Below, in pieces: positions 63,063 through 64,000 of a stretch of DNA of 64,000 bases. Location: contig CAIPKV010000031.1 in the NCBI GenBank assembly GCA_903865745.1, positions 1-64,000 on the forward strand. Reading direction: 5' to 3'. This stretch comes from an uncultured Verrucomicrobia subdivision 3 bacterium (GTDB lineage: Bacteria; Verrucomicrobiota; Verrucomicrobiia; Limisphaerales; UBA11358). Position numbers and translations under genes: made by a program. The notes below the pieces were generated by a model that was given only the letters and a program-made list of their open reading frames with translations, did no database searches and was not told the DNA's origin. The first letter of the stretch is position 1. Each line of letters begins with the position of its first letter.

Positions 63063-64000
63063 CTACGGTTTTGAGCTGGCGGCAGCGGGGGTGTTAGTCG
63101 TGGAGGCGGGCGAAAACAGTTGCTCCATGCTGTGTATGGGATGCAGCGGCACCGCCAGCAGTTTCGGGATGAAGCCCGGGATGAAGACCGGCGTCACGAC
63201 TGGTTCGCCCAACTCGCCGGTGACGTGGCATTCAAAAATCTTGCCCACCGGCCACAGCATCGTGCTGATGACCGGCCCCACCAAGGGCATGTTATGCAGC
63301 AATTGCGCCGTGACGTGGGCGTTCACATTCTCCATCAGGTCCACCGTGCCGGCGTATTGCAGCCGCATCGTGGCAGACTGGATGAGCAGCGAGTCGGTGG
63401 TGATCACGCCGTTCGTGATGATAAAATCCGCCGCCGCCGCCTTCGCCCGGCTATTGCCCAGCCCCGGCATCACGGCGTTCAGCACCGGCGACATAAAGGC
63501 GAACATCGGCACGTCCCATAGCAGGCCGTCGTGCAGTTGCACCTGCCCGTCGCCATTCCAGGAATGCCAGTCAGCCGAATTGCCCCGGGTCACCCGGGTC
63601 GTACTGCTCAGGCGCCCTTCGAGCTTACTTTTGTTCGTGGTCAAATCCGTCGCCAGCAGATGCAGGTCAATGTTGGTGACGGCAAAGGCGAAATTGAAAT
63701 CGCAATCGTAATTCACCGGCCGGAAATCCAGAAAGCCGCTGCCTGTGCCCGTGCCGTCGTAGAGCTGCGCGACGATGTGCGAAAGCGTCAGCGACTGTTG
63801 ATACCAATGGATGGTGCCGGTCACCTGCGTCGTGTTCAGTCGCGCCCAGCGGAACGGCACCCCCTGCACGATGTCGAAGGTCAGGTCGGCCAGCTGGGCA
63901 TCCTGCGCATTGTTCACGGGGATGATGGGCGTGCTGCCCTGCACCTTCGCCAGCGGCGGTGACAGGAAATGATACGGCTCGGTCATGTGGGCCGTCTTGG
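63063..64000 (-). CDS. AsmA-like C-terminal region, cut by right edge
   Basis: At least 307 residues; the frame stays open to the window edge, so the true start lies outside. Strand-rich repeats (VTGTIHWYQQSLTLSHIVAQLYDGTGTGSGFLDFRP, LHDGLLWDVPMFAFMSPVLNAVMPGLGNSRAKAAAADF) are typical of the AsmA/TamB-like C-terminal domain; MLWPVGKIFECHVTGELGEP and a Pro/Ser tail follow. These proteins are involved in lipid transport or outer-membrane assembly. No start or signal peptide can be judged. Confidence 0.6.
   Translation of the reverse strand, partial: KTAHMTEPYHFLSPPLAKVQGSTPIIPVNNAQDAQLADLTFDIVQGVPFRWARLNTTQVTGTIHWYQQSLTLSHIVAQLYDGTGTGSGFLDFRPVNYDCDFNFAFAVTNIDLHLLATDLTTNKSKLEGRLSSTTRVTRGNSADWHSWNGDGQVQLHDGLLWDVPMFAFMSPVLNAVMPGLGNSRAKAAAADFIITNGVITTDSLLIQSATMRLQYAGTVDLMENVNAHVTAQLLHNMPLVGPVISTMLWPVGKIFECHVTGELGEPVVTPVFIPGFIPKLLAVPLHPIHSMEQLFSPASTTNTPAAASSKP

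Overview
The window reads as a bacterial chromosome segment with two parts. The right-hand part (about 26.4-64 kb) has a gene set that fits Verrucomicrobiota, probably a Pedosphaera/Limisphaerales-type soil or freshwater lineage: a prepilin with a C-terminal DGH motif, a secretin/ATPase operon, both radical-SAM enzymes of the futalosine menaquinone route, a TPR/GT-C membrane protein and secreted glycosidases and peptidases. This assignment is inferred from gene content, not from a marker-gene search.

The left part (about 1-26.0 kb) is an accessory island of AT-richer genes. It divides into (a) a replication/mobility block at 0.1-6.6 kb, with a possible sliding-clamp-like half protein, a winged-helix protein, a compact family-A-type polymerase-like protein, an ADP-ribosyltransferase-like protein, a serine recombinase and a run of very small genes including a duplicated pair; (b) a block of nuclease and unknown genes at 6.6-14.9 kb, with a PD-(D/E)XK-like protein, a translationally coupled three-gene operon (NdpA-like protein, unknown protein, three-helix membrane protein), a DUF2779 dual-nuclease protein, an HNH protein and a GNAT; and (c) a nine-gene minus-strand operon at 24.4-14.9 kb in which a type I restriction-modification set (hsdR, zinc-ribbon protein, hsdM, hsdS) runs directly into HNH, DUF5677-like, HNH, CD-NTase and S-4TM pore genes. 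The last two form a minimal CBASS-type module. A DUF4268 nuclease-like gene follows at 25-26 kb. No tRNA, tyrosine integrase, capsid or conjugation gene was seen, so the type of mobile element is unresolved.

The core part runs as follows: TPR/GT-C protein, leuB, prepilin, an intergenic 21-bp array, S10 peptidase, GH2 glycosidase, fba, DegT aminotransferase, TPR protein, mqnC, an unusual radical-SAM protein, a DciA-like protein, sixA, ppx/gppA, an epimerase, amtB-glnK, mutS, engB, an OYE-family reductase, an FmdB zinc ribbon, a NahK-like kinase, a second 21-bp array, thiH, an aminotransferase, mqnE, purU, the gspE-L-M-D-like operon, a third repeat block, and an AsmA-like protein cut by the right edge.

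Three observations stand out. First, two intergenic arrays (30570-30955 and 51579-51837) hold degenerate cores on an essentially exact 21-bp register, with a different core in each, and a related 41-bp block lies at 62861-62964. Second, the 424-residue protein at 1362-2636 carries family A polymerase motifs A, B and C at the expected spacing, in a very small frame. Third, type I RM and CBASS genes appear to share one transcription unit.
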